From an uncultured Collinsella sp. (lineage in GTDB: Bacteria; Actinomycetota; Coriobacteriia; Coriobacteriales; Coriobacteriaceae), in contig UQNB01000050.1 of the NCBI GenBank assembly GCA_900542235.1, positions 1-14,385 of the forward strand: a DNA stretch of 14,385 nt, in the 5' to 3' direction. Below the pieces are notes generated by a model. It was not told where the DNA came from. It did not search any database and was given only the letters and a program-made list of their open reading frames with translations. Shown in pieces: positions 1 to 6,550 of this stretch. Made by a program: the position numbers and the translations under genes. Positions within the stretch are counted from its first letter, which is position 1; every line of letters starts with the position of its first letter.

Positions 1-774
1 CGCCACATTTCCCCCGGCGGGAGCGGCTCCCCCCAACAGCAGCCGGCTCCCGCATACGCGCCCGCTTCGCCACAGACCCCCGCTCCCAAAAAGAGCGGCA
101 CCGGGCCGCTTATCGCCGTTATCGTTGTGCTGGTGGCGATCATCATCGCCCTGGTCATCTTCTTTGCGATCAGACCGTTCGACAACGCCGCCACGCAGAC
201 GACTGCCGAGGTAGCTAAGCTGCACCATGACGTCGACGACGATGACCTAAAGCCTCTCGGCAATCCCAACAGCCTGTACGACGATGATGACGATGACGAC
301 GAGGATGGCGGCGAAGCAACGCTCTCCGAGCAGAACCTCTACCGTCGCCTGAGCGAATACTACGACCTGCTCGAAGATCTCGACAGCCAGGTCCGTGGCT
401 GCGCGCAGAACTTCAACGGCAACTATCTGGAAGAGGATCGAACCACCCGTCAAAATCTCGCCGACGTCGCCGAGCGCACGGAGGACACCATCGAGCAGTA
501 TTACGACATCGTCGAGGACCTGGACGTCCCGACGAGCTCCAAGAACTACAGCTCCTGGAAGGATATCATCGCCCTGTACGACGACCTGGATCACCGCATT
601 GACGCAATCTGTGATGCCTGGGAGATCAGCCTGAAATACGCCAAGCCTGCGGACCACAAGAATGAGATCGTGGCGCCGCTGTCGCGCGACAACGTGGCGG
701 GCACCAATGACAATAAGTACCGCCTAGACTTTGAGGAGCGCTATCCCGGCGCCAAGCCCGTCGAGGTGAACTAG
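1..774 (+). CDS. Single-pass membrane protein with acidic extracytoplasmic domain, 5' end missing
   Basis: The reading frame is open from base 1, so the true start lies outside the window. The 257 visible residues show a Pro/Gln/Ala-rich stretch (about 1-30), two lysines, one strongly hydrophobic segment (about 36-57), then an acidic domain to the stop. The basic residues before the membrane segment suggest a cytoplasmic N-terminus and an exported C-terminus. The acidic domain opens with an aspartate run (about 93-102) and carries a recurring motif: YYDLLEDLD at 120-128, YYDIVEDLD at 167-175 and the looser LYDDLD at 192-197. Two cysteines (134, 204) could form a disulfide outside the cell. 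A Pro/Gln-rich head followed by one membrane helix is common in actinobacterial membrane proteins of unknown role. I do not recognise the family. It ends convergently with the topoisomerase operon. An internal GTG at 127 is not a plausible start because it lies inside the membrane helix. Confidence 0.85.
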   Translation, partial: RHISPGGSGSPQQQPAPAYAPASPQTPAPKKSGTGPLIAVIVVLVAIIIALVIFFAIRPFDNAATQTTAEVAKLHHDVDDDDLKPLGNPNSLYDDDDDDDEDGGEATLSEQNLYRRLSEYYDLLEDLDSQVRGCAQNFNGNYLEEDRTTRQNLADVAERTEDTIEQYYDIVEDLDVPTSSKNYSSWKDIIALYDDLDHRIDAICDAWEISLKYAKPADHKNEIVAPLSRDNVAGTNDNKYRLDFEERYPGAKPVEVN

Positions 775-792
775 CGCTTTGTCGTTCCCGAG

Positions 793-850
793 CCGGCAGT
801 TAGGGACGTTCCTAAACTGCCGGCAGAAAAGGAACGTCCCTAACTGCCGG
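793..850. repeat. 20-bp perfect inverted repeat with a third internal copy (REPIN-like element)
   Basis: Bases 793-812 are the exact reverse complement of 831-850, with an 18-nt spacer. The nonamer AACTGCCGG occurs at 815-823 and 842-850, and its complement at 793-801, so the left arm could pair with either. The spacer also holds the palindrome CTGCCGGCAG (817-826). The element sits between convergent genes just before a terminator and has no T-tract of its own. That argues for a dispersed palindromic repeat rather than a terminator. The REP/REPIN label is an inference. Confidence 0.75.
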
Positions 851-852
851 TC

Positions 853-894
853 AAAAAAACGAGCGAGGATCGCGGGGTCCTCGCTCGTTTTTTT
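853..894. terminator. Bidirectional intrinsic terminator between convergent genes
   Basis: Bases 853-869 and 878-894 are perfect reverse complements (17 bp including the A and T tracts) with an 8-nt loop at 870-877. The GC-rich stem core GAGCGAGGA is bracketed by seven A and seven T residues, so it gives a stem plus U-tract on both strands. It can end both the acidic membrane-protein gene (stop at 774) and the minus-strand operon ending with the topoisomerase (stop at 917). Confidence 0.9.
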
Positions 895-916
895 GGGCAA
901 TGTTTCGACTGCGCCG

Positions 917-3493
917 TTACTTGTCGGCGGCTGCTTTCTTGGCAGTCGACTTCTTCGCGGTCGTCTTCTTGGCGGCAGTGGCTTTCTTAGCCGTCGTCTT
1001 CTTTGCCGTGCTCGCCTTAGTCGCGGTCTTGCGGCCGCGGGCGGGCTTCTTCTCCTTGGTCGGGCAGTCCATGTTCACGCAGATACGCCACGGACCGCGC
1101 GCCGTGTTGACCACCACGATGGGGGCGCCGCACTCGGGGCAGGTCTCGCCCGTCGCCTCGAGCTTGCCGCGCGCCGGCAGCGGATAGCTCACGCCGCAGT
1201 CATCGTAGTTGGTGCAGCGGATAAAGCGCTTGCCGCTCTTCTCGCTCTTGTGCGCGATCAGGTCGCCATGGCGTCCTGCCTCGGCACACACCTTGCACTC
1301 GCCCACTTTAAGGTCAGGCTCGTAGTTGGTGGGGCACGTGGGGTTCACGCAAATCTCGAAGGCCTTCTGGCGGAACGGCTGACACTTAATGCGCGGCGCA
1401 CCGCATTCGGGGCACACGGCGGCCTCGCCCTCGAGCGGGCTCACCTTGACGCCGCTCGGCACCGGATAGGTCACGTCGCAGTCGGGCCAGCCCATGCAGC
1501 CAATGAAGCTGCCGCGGGTCTTGGCGCTCGTCTTCATAACCAGGTCCTTGCCGCACTTGGGGCAGGCGCCCACGCGCGCATCGGCCGTGACGGCGTCGCT
1601 GATGGCGTCGCCCAGCTCCTGCGTGTGCTTGAGCAGCTCGTCGAGCACGCCGGCCAGCAGCGCGCGCGAGTGCGTCACGACATGCTCTTCGGTGTCCTCG
1701 CCGCGCTCGACGCGAGTCATGTCGCCGTCGAGCTCGCTGGTCATATCGGGGCTCGTGATGCGCGGGGCAAATTGCGTCAGCGCGTCGATGATGGCGATGC
1801 CCAGCTGGCTCGGCTCAACGGGATCATTTTTGAGATAGCGCACGGCATACAGGCGCTCGATGATGCTCGCACGCGTGGACTTGGTACCCAGGCCGCGCTT
1901 TTCCATCTCCTGCACGAGCTTGCCCTGGCTGTAGCGCGCGGGCGGCTCGGTCTGCTTGGCCTCGAGCTTAATGTCGAACACGTCGACCGTGTCGCCCTGC
2001 TCAAGCGGCGGCATCTGCTCGTCGCGCTTGAGGCCGTACGGATATGCCTCGCGGAAGCCCGGGGTCACGAGCACGTCGCCCGAAGCCACGAACGGCTCGC
2101 CGTTGACATCGAGCTCGAGCTTGGTGTTCTCGATGGTCGCGGGCCCCATGAGCGTTGCCAGGAAGCGACGGGCGATGAGGTCATAGAGTTTGCGCTGGCC
2201 GCCGTCGAGCGTGGACGGATCGCCCTCGCCCGTGGGGTAGATAGGCGGATGGTCGGTGGTCTCGACCTTGCCGCGCGTGGGCTTCATGGGGCCGGCGAGC
2301 ACCTTTTTGCACACGGGCGCCAGCGCCGGGTTGATCTTTGCCAGGTCGCTCACCACGGCGCCCAGATCGAGCGTCGCGGGATACACGGTGTTGTCGACAC
2401 GCGGGTAGCTGATGAGACCGGCCATGTAGAGGGACTCGGCGATGCGCATGGTACGCGCAGGTGAGATGCCCTCGGCCGCGGCGGCAGCCTGCAGCGAGGT
2501 CGTCGCAAACGGCGTGGGCGGCTGCTGCTTACGCGAGCGCTTGGTCACCGCGGCGACGGTTGCCGTCGTAGCGCCGTCAACGTGACCGTACGCCGTCTCG
2601 GCAGCATCCTTGTCGGTAAAGCGCGCCGTCTTGTGCGCGATCTTAAAGCGATCGTCCTCGGCAGCGCCTTGCGCGGCGCCCATGCCGCGAATCTGCCAAT
2701 AGTCCTCGGGCACAAACGCCATGCGCTCGCGCTCGCGCTCGACCACCAGGGCAAGCGTCGGCGTCTGCACGCGGCCGGCGGAACGCACGTTGCCAAAGCC
2801 GCCAAACTTGGCGAGCGTCAGGTAGCGCGTGAGCACCGCACCCCAAATGAGGTCGATGTGCTGACGGCTCTCGCCGGCGTCGGCCAGGTTCTGGTCGAGC
2901 GAGACAAGGTTATCGAAGGCCTGCGTGATCTCGGCCTTGGTAAACGAAGAATACTGGGCGCGGGCGACCGGCAAGTCGGGCGCCACCTCGCGCACCTTGT
3001 TGAGGGCGTCCGAACCGATCAGCTCGCCCTCGCGATCGAAGTCCGTGGCGATGATGACGCTGTCGGACTTTTTGGCGAGGTTCTTAAGCGAGCGGATGAG
3101 CTCTTTCTCGGCCGGAAGCTTAATGACGGGCGCCCAGGTGAGATAGGGCAGGCTCTCGAGCTTCCAGCCCTTGATGGAAATGCCATCAGCAAGGAACGGC
3201 TTGCGCTTGGTGTCGTACGGCGGGCGGGCCAGGCCATCGGGCATATCGGCCGGCAGCATTTCGCCGTCCTCCGTGACCGAATACCAGCCCAACTTTTTAT
3301 CGAACAGCACACTGTCGCAAAAATCGGGTGCCAGGATGTGACCGGCAAGGCCGATCGTCACGCACTCCTCGCCCTTCCACTCAAAACGGTAGATGGCGGT
3401 GTTGTACACCTTGTCCTTTTTGGGCTTGCCCGTGGACAGACGCTCGGCGATCTGACGCGCGGCGTCGTTTTTCTCAGCGATGATGAGCTTCAA
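917..3493 (-). CDS. Type IA DNA topoisomerase, archaeal TopA-like, with zinc ribbons and lysine-rich tail
   Basis: Relaxes negatively supercoiled DNA by passing a strand through a transient 5'-phosphotyrosine break. The 858 residues begin with a TOPRIM domain: glutamate in AEK (7) and metal site DFDREGE (151-157). The topoisomerase core follows, with catalytic Tyr363 in GLISYPRVDN. The ending MKLIIAEK and the ISYPR motif followed by DNTVYP resemble archaeal topoisomerase I more than bacterial TopA (which opens with VESPAKA) or TopB. The C-terminus holds four Cys4 units (644/647/666/672, 694/697/715/720, 733/736/760/766, 785/788/805/810). A Lys/Ala/Thr tail (about 814-858) of AKK-type repeats probably binds DNA. 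The start is TTG at 3493, supported by AGGAG at 3500-3504 six bases upstream and by MKLIIAEK at the exact family N-terminus. It is the last gene of the tat-hyp operon, 54 nt after hypB. Both topA and topB names are possible, so no symbol is given. Confidence 0.95.
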   Translation of the reverse strand: MKLIIAEKNDAARQIAERLSTGKPKKDKVYNTAIYRFEWKGEECVTIGLAGHILAPDFCDSVLFDKKLGWYSVTEDGEMLPADMPDGLARPPYDTKRKPFLADGISIKGWKLESLPYLTWAPVIKLPAEKELIRSLKNLAKKSDSVIIATDFDREGELIGSDALNKVREVAPDLPVARAQYSSFTKAEITQAFDNLVSLDQNLADAGESRQHIDLIWGAVLTRYLTLAKFGGFGNVRSAGRVQTPTLALVVERERERMAFVPEDYWQIRGMGAAQGAAEDDRFKIAHKTARFTDKDAAETAYGHVDGATTATVAAVTKRSRKQQPPTPFATTSLQAAAAAEGISPARTMRIAESLYMAGLISYPRVDNTVYPATLDLGAVVSDLAKINPALAPVCKKVLAGPMKPTRGKVETTDHPPIYPTGEGDPSTLDGGQRKLYDLIARRFLATLMGPATIENTKLELDVNGEPFVASGDVLVTPGFREAYPYGLKRDEQMPPLEQGDTVDVFDIKLEAKQTEPPARYSQGKLVQEMEKRGLGTKSTRASIIERLYAVRYLKNDPVEPSQLGIAIIDALTQFAPRITSPDMTSELDGDMTRVERGEDTEEHVVTHSRALLAGVLDELLKHTQELGDAISDAVTADARVGACPKCGKDLVMKTSAKTRGSFIGCMGWPDCDVTYPVPSGVKVSPLEGEAAVCPECGAPRIKCQPFRQKAFEICVNPTCPTNYEPDLKVGECKVCAEAGRHGDLIAHKSEKSGKRFIRCTNYDDCGVSYPLPARGKLEATGETCPECGAPIVVVNTARGPWRICVNMDCPTKEKKPARGRKTATKASTAKKTTAKKATAAKKTTAKKSTAKKAAADK

Positions 3494-3547
3494 AAGAGGC
3501 TCCTATCTCGTGTGTCTGCGGCTGCGCCCGCCCTCTTGGCGGCCGAC

Positions 3548-4231
3548 TTACGCCCTTGCTTGCTCAATCTGCCCGATGAGCCAATCGCACCAGGCATCCA
3601 TGCCCTCGCCCTTGCGCGCGCTCACGGCAAACCGCGGCGCCTGCGGATTGAGGTCATCGAGTGTCTTAGTATACCTATCCATGTCAAAATCGAAAGCCGG
3701 GGCCACGTCGACCTTATTGAGCAGCTGCGCGCCGGCGTGCTGGAAGATGCCCGGGTACTTGATGGGCTTGTCGTCGCCCTCGGGCACCGAGAGGATCATG
3801 ATGGACAGGTTCTCGCCCAGGTCAAAGTCGACCGGGCAGACCAGGTTACCCACATTTTCGATAAAGATGACGTCGATGTTCTCCAGACCGACGGCCTGGT
3901 CGAAGGCGTCGACGGCCTCCATGATCATGTTGCCCTCGAGGTGGCACAGGCCGCCCGTGTTGATCTGGATGGCGGGCATGCCGGCTTCCTTCATGGTGAT
4001 GGCGTCGACATCCGAGGCGATATCGCCCTCGATAACGGCACAGCGCAGGCTGGCTTTGTCACGCAGGCGCTCGTTGGTGCCCAGAATCGTGGTGGTCTTA
4101 CCCGAGCCAGGGCTCGACAGCACATTGATCACGTAGGTGTTCGTCTGCTCAAACCGCTGACGCAGCTGATCTGCCAGGCGCTCGTTGCGCGACAGAATCG
4201 GCGACGCGATATCAATCGTTTTCTCGGCCAT
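3548..4231 (-). CDS. hypB: Hydrogenase/urease nickel incorporation GTPase HypB
   Basis: HypB is a GTPase that works with HypA to deliver nickel to the large subunit of [NiFe]-hydrogenases in the cytoplasm. Within 227 residues there is a Walker A loop SPGSGKT (40-46), the G-domain metal site Cys96-His97 with Cys132 in ENVGNLVCP, and the guanine-specificity motif NKVD (172-175). All match the SIMIBI-class HypB family. It lacks the N-terminal CxxCGC nickel motif of Escherichia coli HypB and any histidine-rich stretch. That leaves only the G-domain metal site, as in many short HypB proteins, so it is a delivery GTPase rather than a nickel store. The start is ATG with AGGAG (4240-4244) eight bases upstream. 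It follows hypA by 55 nt and precedes the topoisomerase gene. Confidence 0.96.
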   Translation of the reverse strand: MAEKTIDIASPILSRNERLADQLRQRFEQTNTYVINVLSSPGSGKTTTILGTNERLRDKASLRCAVIEGDIASDVDAITMKEAGMPAIQINTGGLCHLEGNMIMEAVDAFDQAVGLENIDVIFIENVGNLVCPVDFDLGENLSIMILSVPEGDDKPIKYPGIFQHAGAQLLNKVDVAPAFDFDMDRYTKTLDDLNPQAPRFAVSARKGEGMDAWCDWLIGQIEQARA

Positions 4232-4256
4232 ACTTAGCGCTCCTTACTTTGGCCCT

Positions 4257-4262
4257 TTTATA
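4257..4262 (-). promoter_or_regulatory. Possible internal -10 element upstream of hypB
   Basis: The minus strand reads TATAAA here, 25 bases before the hypB start, inside the 55-nt hypA-hypB gap. No recognisable -35 box is seen about 17 bases upstream, so this is a weak candidate for an internal promoter of hypB and the topoisomerase gene. Confidence 0.2.
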
Positions 4263-4286
4263 CCCCATCGCTAGATGGCGAGCGTG

Positions 4287-4643
4287 CTAATCGTCGGGGG
4301 TCTCGATCTCGATACTTGCGATGTCGAGTTCGCGGCCATGCAGCAGACGCACGTTGGCACCGCCACATTGGGGACAACGGCAATGGAAACGGTCGTGCTC
4401 AAAGACCTCGCCGCAGTCCAGGCACTCGCTTTGTGGATGGACCTCCTCCACGGCAAGCTCGCAGCCGCGCGTGAGCGGGTCCTCGTCGCGAAACGTCTCC
4501 CAGGCAAAGTCGAGCGCCTCGCGCACGACCTCGGTCATATCCCCGATACGCAGCGTTACCAAAACGGCGCGCGAGGCCCCCGCCCCACGCGCCGCGCGAA
4601 TCACTGTATCGAGTATGCCGTTGACAATGCCAACCTCGTGCAT
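4287..4643 (-). CDS. hypA: Hydrogenase maturation nickel metallochaperone HypA
   Basis: HypA binds nickel through its N-terminal Met-His-Glu motif and passes it, with HypB, to the [NiFe]-hydrogenase large subunit. In some bacteria it also serves urease. The protein begins MHE, so His2 is the nickel ligand. Its structural zinc site is CLDC (74/77) and CPQC (90/93), with an additional Cys88. The length of 118 residues is normal for the family. The start lies 6 nt beyond the tatC stop codon, and its ribosome site GAGGAG (4653-4658) is formed by the last codons of tatC, so translation is probably coupled to tatC. HypC-F and the hydrogenase structural genes are not in this window, so the client enzyme must be encoded elsewhere. 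Confidence 0.95.
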   Translation of the reverse strand: MHEVGIVNGILDTVIRAARGAGASRAVLVTLRIGDMTEVVREALDFAWETFRDEDPLTRGCELAVEEVHPQSECLDCGEVFEHDRFHCRCPQCGGANVRLLHGRELDIASIEIETPDD

Positions 4644-4649
4644 ACCGAT

Positions 4650-5441
4650 TTACTCCTCGTCGTCCTCGTCGTCCGAGAACAGGTCCAGACGACTCACGAA
4701 CAAGCCCTCCTTGCCCTCGCGCGCGGTAATGACCACACGGGCGATGGCAAGCGAAATCTCGTAAAGCGAGAGCAGGGCGCCATACATGAGGCCGAGCGTA
4801 ACGGGCGAGCCGTCAGGCGTAATCACAGCCGAGCCCACAAGCAGGCCAACGTATACGTAACGCCAGGCACCGCGGAAAGCAGCGTAGGACACGATGTGGA
4901 AGACGGACAGGTAGAAGATGATGAGCGGCAGCTCAAACGCCACGCCAAAGCCGATCATAAAGAGCAGCTCCATGTTGACGTAGTTCTCCAGATCGGGCAG
5001 CGCCGTAGCGACGGCCGAGGTTTCGCCGATGAGCCACTCAAAGCCCGCAGGAATGATGATGAAGTAGCAGAAAATGGCGCCCAGGAAGAACAGCACCGTC
5101 GAGGCGAGCACCGTGGGCACGACCCACTTGCGCTCGTTGGGGCGAAGCGCCGGCAGGAAAAATGCCAGAATCTGCCAGATGATCATGGGCGTGCACATGA
5201 CAACGGCCATCTTGATGGCCAGCGAAAAGCGCAGGCCAAAGCCGCCGAGCGTAGTGGTGATGTAGAACTTACCGTCCGGTACAAAGGAGCGGATGGGGTC
5301 TTCCAGGATGTCGAGCACCACGGGTGTGGCGAAATACAGCACGATAGCGGCGGCAAACACCGACACGACTACGATGGTCAGACGGCGACGGAGCTCTCCC
5401 AGGTGATCGAAGAGCGGCATACGCGCAGGTCCGATAGGCAT
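4650..5441 (-). CDS. tatC: Sec-independent protein translocase TatC
   Basis: TatC is the multi-pass membrane core of the twin-arginine translocase. It recognises the RR signal peptide of folded exported proteins. The 263 residues show the N-terminal signature HLGELRRRL (13-21), the FELP motif with the conserved membrane glutamate (169-172), the loop ITPDGSP near 207-213, and six hydrophobic segments (roughly 22-45, 73-96, 107-131, 158-181, 194-208, 215-236). The C-terminus ends in an acidic cytoplasmic tail (SDDEDDEE). The ATG overlaps the tatA/B stop codon by one base (TAATG on the minus strand), so the two are translationally coupled. hypA follows 6 nt after the stop. Confidence 0.97.
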   Translation of the reverse strand: MPIGPARMPLFDHLGELRRRLTIVVVSVFAAAIVLYFATPVVLDILEDPIRSFVPDGKFYITTTLGGFGLRFSLAIKMAVVMCTPMIIWQILAFFLPALRPNERKWVVPTVLASTVLFFLGAIFCYFIIIPAGFEWLIGETSAVATALPDLENYVNMELLFMIGFGVAFELPLIIFYLSVFHIVSYAAFRGAWRYVYVGLLVGSAVITPDGSPVTLGLMYGALLSLYEISLAIARVVITAREGKEGLFVSRLDLFSDDEDDEE

Positions 5442-6031
5442 TACTCATCGCCTCCCTTCGGGGCGTCGGCGGCAGCGGCGTCGTCCTCGGCCTCGAGCTC
5501 GCGAGCGAGCTGGTCGACGACAGCCTTGCGCTTACGGGGACGACGGGCGTAGAGGTCAGCCGTCGTGGGCTCTGCCGGCTCGGGCTCGGGCTCCGGCTCT
5601 GCAGCAGGCTCGGGCTCGGCGACGGCAGCGGCAGGCTCGGCCTTGGCGGACTCGGCGCTCTCGGCCTCATCAGCAGCGCCTTCGCCCTCGGTGGCACCCT
5701 CGCTCGCAGCCTTCTCGGCGGCAAGGCGGGCACGGCGCTCGGCAAAGGTCTCCTTCTTTGCGGGCGCAGCCGTCTCGACGGCATCCTCGTCCGCATCGGA
5801 ATCGTCGTCGGTCGCAGCGGCCTTCTTGGGCTTGACCGGCGCCGACGCGGCCTCGCTTACCGGATCGATAATCTCGGACTGAACAACGGCCGTCATCTTT
5901 TCCTGCGTCTCGCGGAACTGACGGATGGCACGGCCGATCGTGCGGCCCATCTGCGGGAGCTTATCCGGGCCAAACAGCAAAAAGCCGAAGACCACGATGA
6001 TCGCGAGCTCACCCTCTCCAATACCAAACAC
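5441..6031 (-). CDS. Sec-independent protein translocase TatA/TatB family protein
   Basis: Single-span Tat component that works with the TatC encoded next to it. The start is GTG at 6031, with GGAGG (6037-6041) five bases upstream. This gives 196 residues opening FGIGEGELAIIVV, one membrane helix, the hinge FGPDKLP and then an amphipathic helix (GRTIGRAIRQFRE), the usual TatA/B order. A longer in-frame ATG at 6076 would add 15 residues ahead of the family N-terminus and skip the ribosome site. A glutamate in the helix start (GEGEL) leans toward TatB, but the TatA/TatB split is not safe from sequence alone. The C-terminal two thirds is a low-complexity Ala/Glu/Pro extension with an (EP)n run and a basic patch (RRPRKRK), much longer than most TatA. 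The gene leads the tat-hyp operon. Confidence 0.93.
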   Translation of the reverse strand: MFGIGEGELAIIVVFGFLLFGPDKLPQMGRTIGRAIRQFRETQEKMTAVVQSEIIDPVSEAASAPVKPKKAAATDDDSDADEDAVETAAPAKKETFAERRARLAAEKAASEGATEGEGAADEAESAESAKAEPAAAVAEPEPAAEPEPEPEPAEPTTADLYARRPRKRKAVVDQLARELEAEDDAAAADAPKGGDE

Positions 6032-6106
6032 ACATACCTCCAAGGCTCGATGTGAGTCGAGCCCGCACCGCGCCATTCGGCCGGAACTCGTCTATTCATT
6101 CGGTCA

Positions 6107-6112
6107 AGTATA
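6107..6112 (-). promoter_or_regulatory. Candidate -10 box of the tat-hyp-topoisomerase operon
   Basis: The minus strand reads TATACT, 75 bases upstream of the TatA/B GTG start, and no other promoter-like sequence is obvious in the gap. There is no clear -35 box: that region is occupied by the 11-bp inverted repeat at 6113-6140. The same hexamer occurs ahead of the aminotransferase and GntR genes in this window. Confidence 0.4.
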
Positions 6113-6140
6113 GCGCCCGGACGCCAAAACGTCCGAGCGC
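6113..6140 (-). terminator. GC-rich hairpin after the STAS gene (terminator or operator)
   Basis: Bases 6113-6123 and 6130-6140 are complementary at 10 of 11 positions with a 6-nt loop. On minus-strand RNA the odd pair becomes a G-U wobble, so the full stem forms in that direction. It lies 45 nt past the STAS stop codon and directly abuts the TATACT of the tat operon. No T-tract follows, so it could equally be a protein-binding dyad over the -35 region. Confidence 0.4.
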
Positions 6141-6184
6141 ATCACAAACATATGCCAAACTGCACGCCCTTTTGGGGACAAAGA

Positions 6185-6499
6185 TTATGCAGCGGTGATC
6201 GAAATCTCCTGGTCGACACCCAACAGCTGGACCACGCGCATCACCGGAGGTTGCACATTGGTGCAGCTAAAGCGCTTGCCGTGGTCGACCGCGTGGTGTG
6301 CGGCGCCCACGAGCACGCCAATGCCCGTCGAATCGATGTAGCTCACCTGGGCAAAATCGAGCTCAACGGCCTCGGTGGGCTGCTCGAGCGCCAGGTCGAT
6401 GGCGTTACGCAGGCTGTCGGCGTTAGAAATATCGATCTCGCCGGTCACCTTGATGGTGTAGAGCTCCGGCGTAGGGTTGGTGGAAATACCCAAATCCAT
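6185..6499 (-). CDS. STAS-domain anti-sigma factor antagonist
   Basis: A 104-residue stand-alone STAS domain of the SpoIIAA/RsbV type. It contains the signature YIDSTGIGVLVGA, with Ser57 as the predicted site phosphorylated by a partner-switching serine kinase. In the known systems the unphosphorylated form binds the anti-sigma kinase and frees the sigma factor. The N-terminal beta-strand pair (YTIKVTGEIDISNADSL) is also typical. No RsbW/SpoIIAB kinase, PP2C phosphatase or sigma factor gene lies nearby, so the partners must be encoded elsewhere. The start is ATG with AGGAG (6507-6511) seven bases upstream. It lies 51 nt downstream of the aminotransferase gene on the same strand and may be co-transcribed with it. 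Confidence 0.92.
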   Translation of the reverse strand: MDLGISTNPTPELYTIKVTGEIDISNADSLRNAIDLALEQPTEAVELDFAQVSYIDSTGIGVLVGAAHHAVDHGKRFSCTNVQPPVMRVVQLLGVDQEISITAA

Positions 6500-6550
6500 G
6501 TATGTGCTCCTTTGCGTATCGAGAGTGCGGATAGTACGGGAAGCCGCGCG

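Noticed and set aside
930..1050. Short tandem-looking DNA repeats (CTTCTTGGC/GCCGTCGTCTTC type) suggesting a repeat array
   Set aside because: These are the codons of the Lys/Ala/Thr tail of the topoisomerase, not a CRISPR or independent repeat.
779..2464. Plus-strand open frame of 561 codons opposite the topoisomerase gene
   Set aside because: Antisense to a clear gene, Arg/Ala/His-rich shadow composition typical of high-GC DNA, no ribosome site, and it begins inside the palindromic repeat.
2582..4237. Plus-strand open frame of 551 codons spanning the topoisomerase-hypB junction on the opposite strand
   Set aside because: Covers two well-supported minus-strand genes, shows shadow composition and no recognisable domain.
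4275..5552. Plus-strand open frame of 425 codons opposite hypA, tatC and tatA/B
   Set aside because: Antisense shadow of three confidently identified genes with no ribosome site.
5560..5640. CTCGGGCTCCGGCTC-type repeats as a possible microsatellite
   Set aside because: They encode the Glu-Pro run of the TatA/B tail in frame, so they are explained by the protein.
6032..6076. N-terminal extension of TatA/B to an upstream ATG at 6076
   Set aside because: The GGAGG ribosome site lies inside this extension and the family N-terminus begins exactly at the GTG at 6031.
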